Below, piece by piece: positions 44,523 through 44,556 of a stretch of DNA of 44,556 bases. This DNA is from Phycisphaerae bacterium. Lineage in GTDB: Bacteria > Planctomycetota > Phycisphaerae > SM23-33. The translations under genes and the position numbers were made by a program. Numbering within the stretch: the first letter of the stretch is position 1; every line of letters starts with the position of its first letter. The notes below the pieces were generated by a model. It was given only the letters and a program-made list of their open reading frames with translations. It was not told where the DNA came from and made no database searches. The DNA lies in the NCBI GenBank assembly GCA_016782885.1, contig JADHXQ010000029.1, positions 1 to 44,556 of the forward strand. The letters run 5' to 3'.

Positions 44523-44556
44523 TGACGGTTAACGCAGACGCCCGGTCATGGAAATG

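Overview
The window looks like a GC-rich chromosomal segment from a planctomycete, most likely of the class Phycisphaerae. Supporting signs are an N-terminal LEPR-type sorting motif on a large exported protease, a C-terminal PEP-CTERM anchor, a Tat-exported sulfatase, DUF2341/PA14/PKD and FG-GAP secreted proteins, and short exported proteins containing 'TTQPAS'. The assignment is inferred from gene content, because no rRNA or marker phylogeny is available here. Both window ends cut through sequence, and the first gene is incomplete.

Layout. 1-3946 (-) is a giant exported metalloprotease running off the left edge. 4115-8353 holds a MerR regulator, a small membrane protein, a DoxX/aldo-keto-reductase-like fusion, an amidohydrolase and a glycosyltransferase. 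8448-12681 is housekeeping: glycyl-tRNA synthetase, a LysM lipoprotein and RecG. 12705-15696 is accessory: a ParDE toxin-antitoxin pair, a frameshifted PEP-CTERM gene and an AAA/DUF4143 ATPase behind a striking inverted repeat. 15794-20575 is housekeeping: HisI, a Ktr/Trk-type potassium channel pair, RpiB and a Sua5-phosphatase fusion. 20723-23665 is a lower-GC three-gene operon of a DUF4258 toxin-like protein, an MqsA-like zinc-finger/HTH protein and a KGGVGR-variant ParA-like ATPase with TPR-like repeats. This is the best candidate for an undescribed system.

23830-31000 holds a DUF2341/PA14/PKD/TPR secreted protein, an ABC transporter of the LolCD/MacB type with a VTT-like membrane protein and a LolA-like periplasmic protein, and a sulfatase. 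31095-37739 is a second accessory block: HicBA, an orphan second sulfatase tail, a convergent DUF6493-like plus SWIM zinc-finger pair, and a second HicBA-like pair. 37770-43228 is a mosaic of secreted carbohydrate-related proteins with duplicated gene tails, duplicated promoters, a truncated esterase and a 3' antisense overlap. The window closes with a double-GNAT protein and tRNA-Asn.

Two themes recur. Four toxin-antitoxin-like modules lie within 25 kb among ordinary genes. Gene 3' ends are also found as orphan copies just downstream of inserted modules (sulfatase tail after hicBA; FG-GAP tail after the esterase), with a third, unrelated orphan tail near 43.2 kb. This suggests that tandem paralogues were truncated by insertion or recombination.
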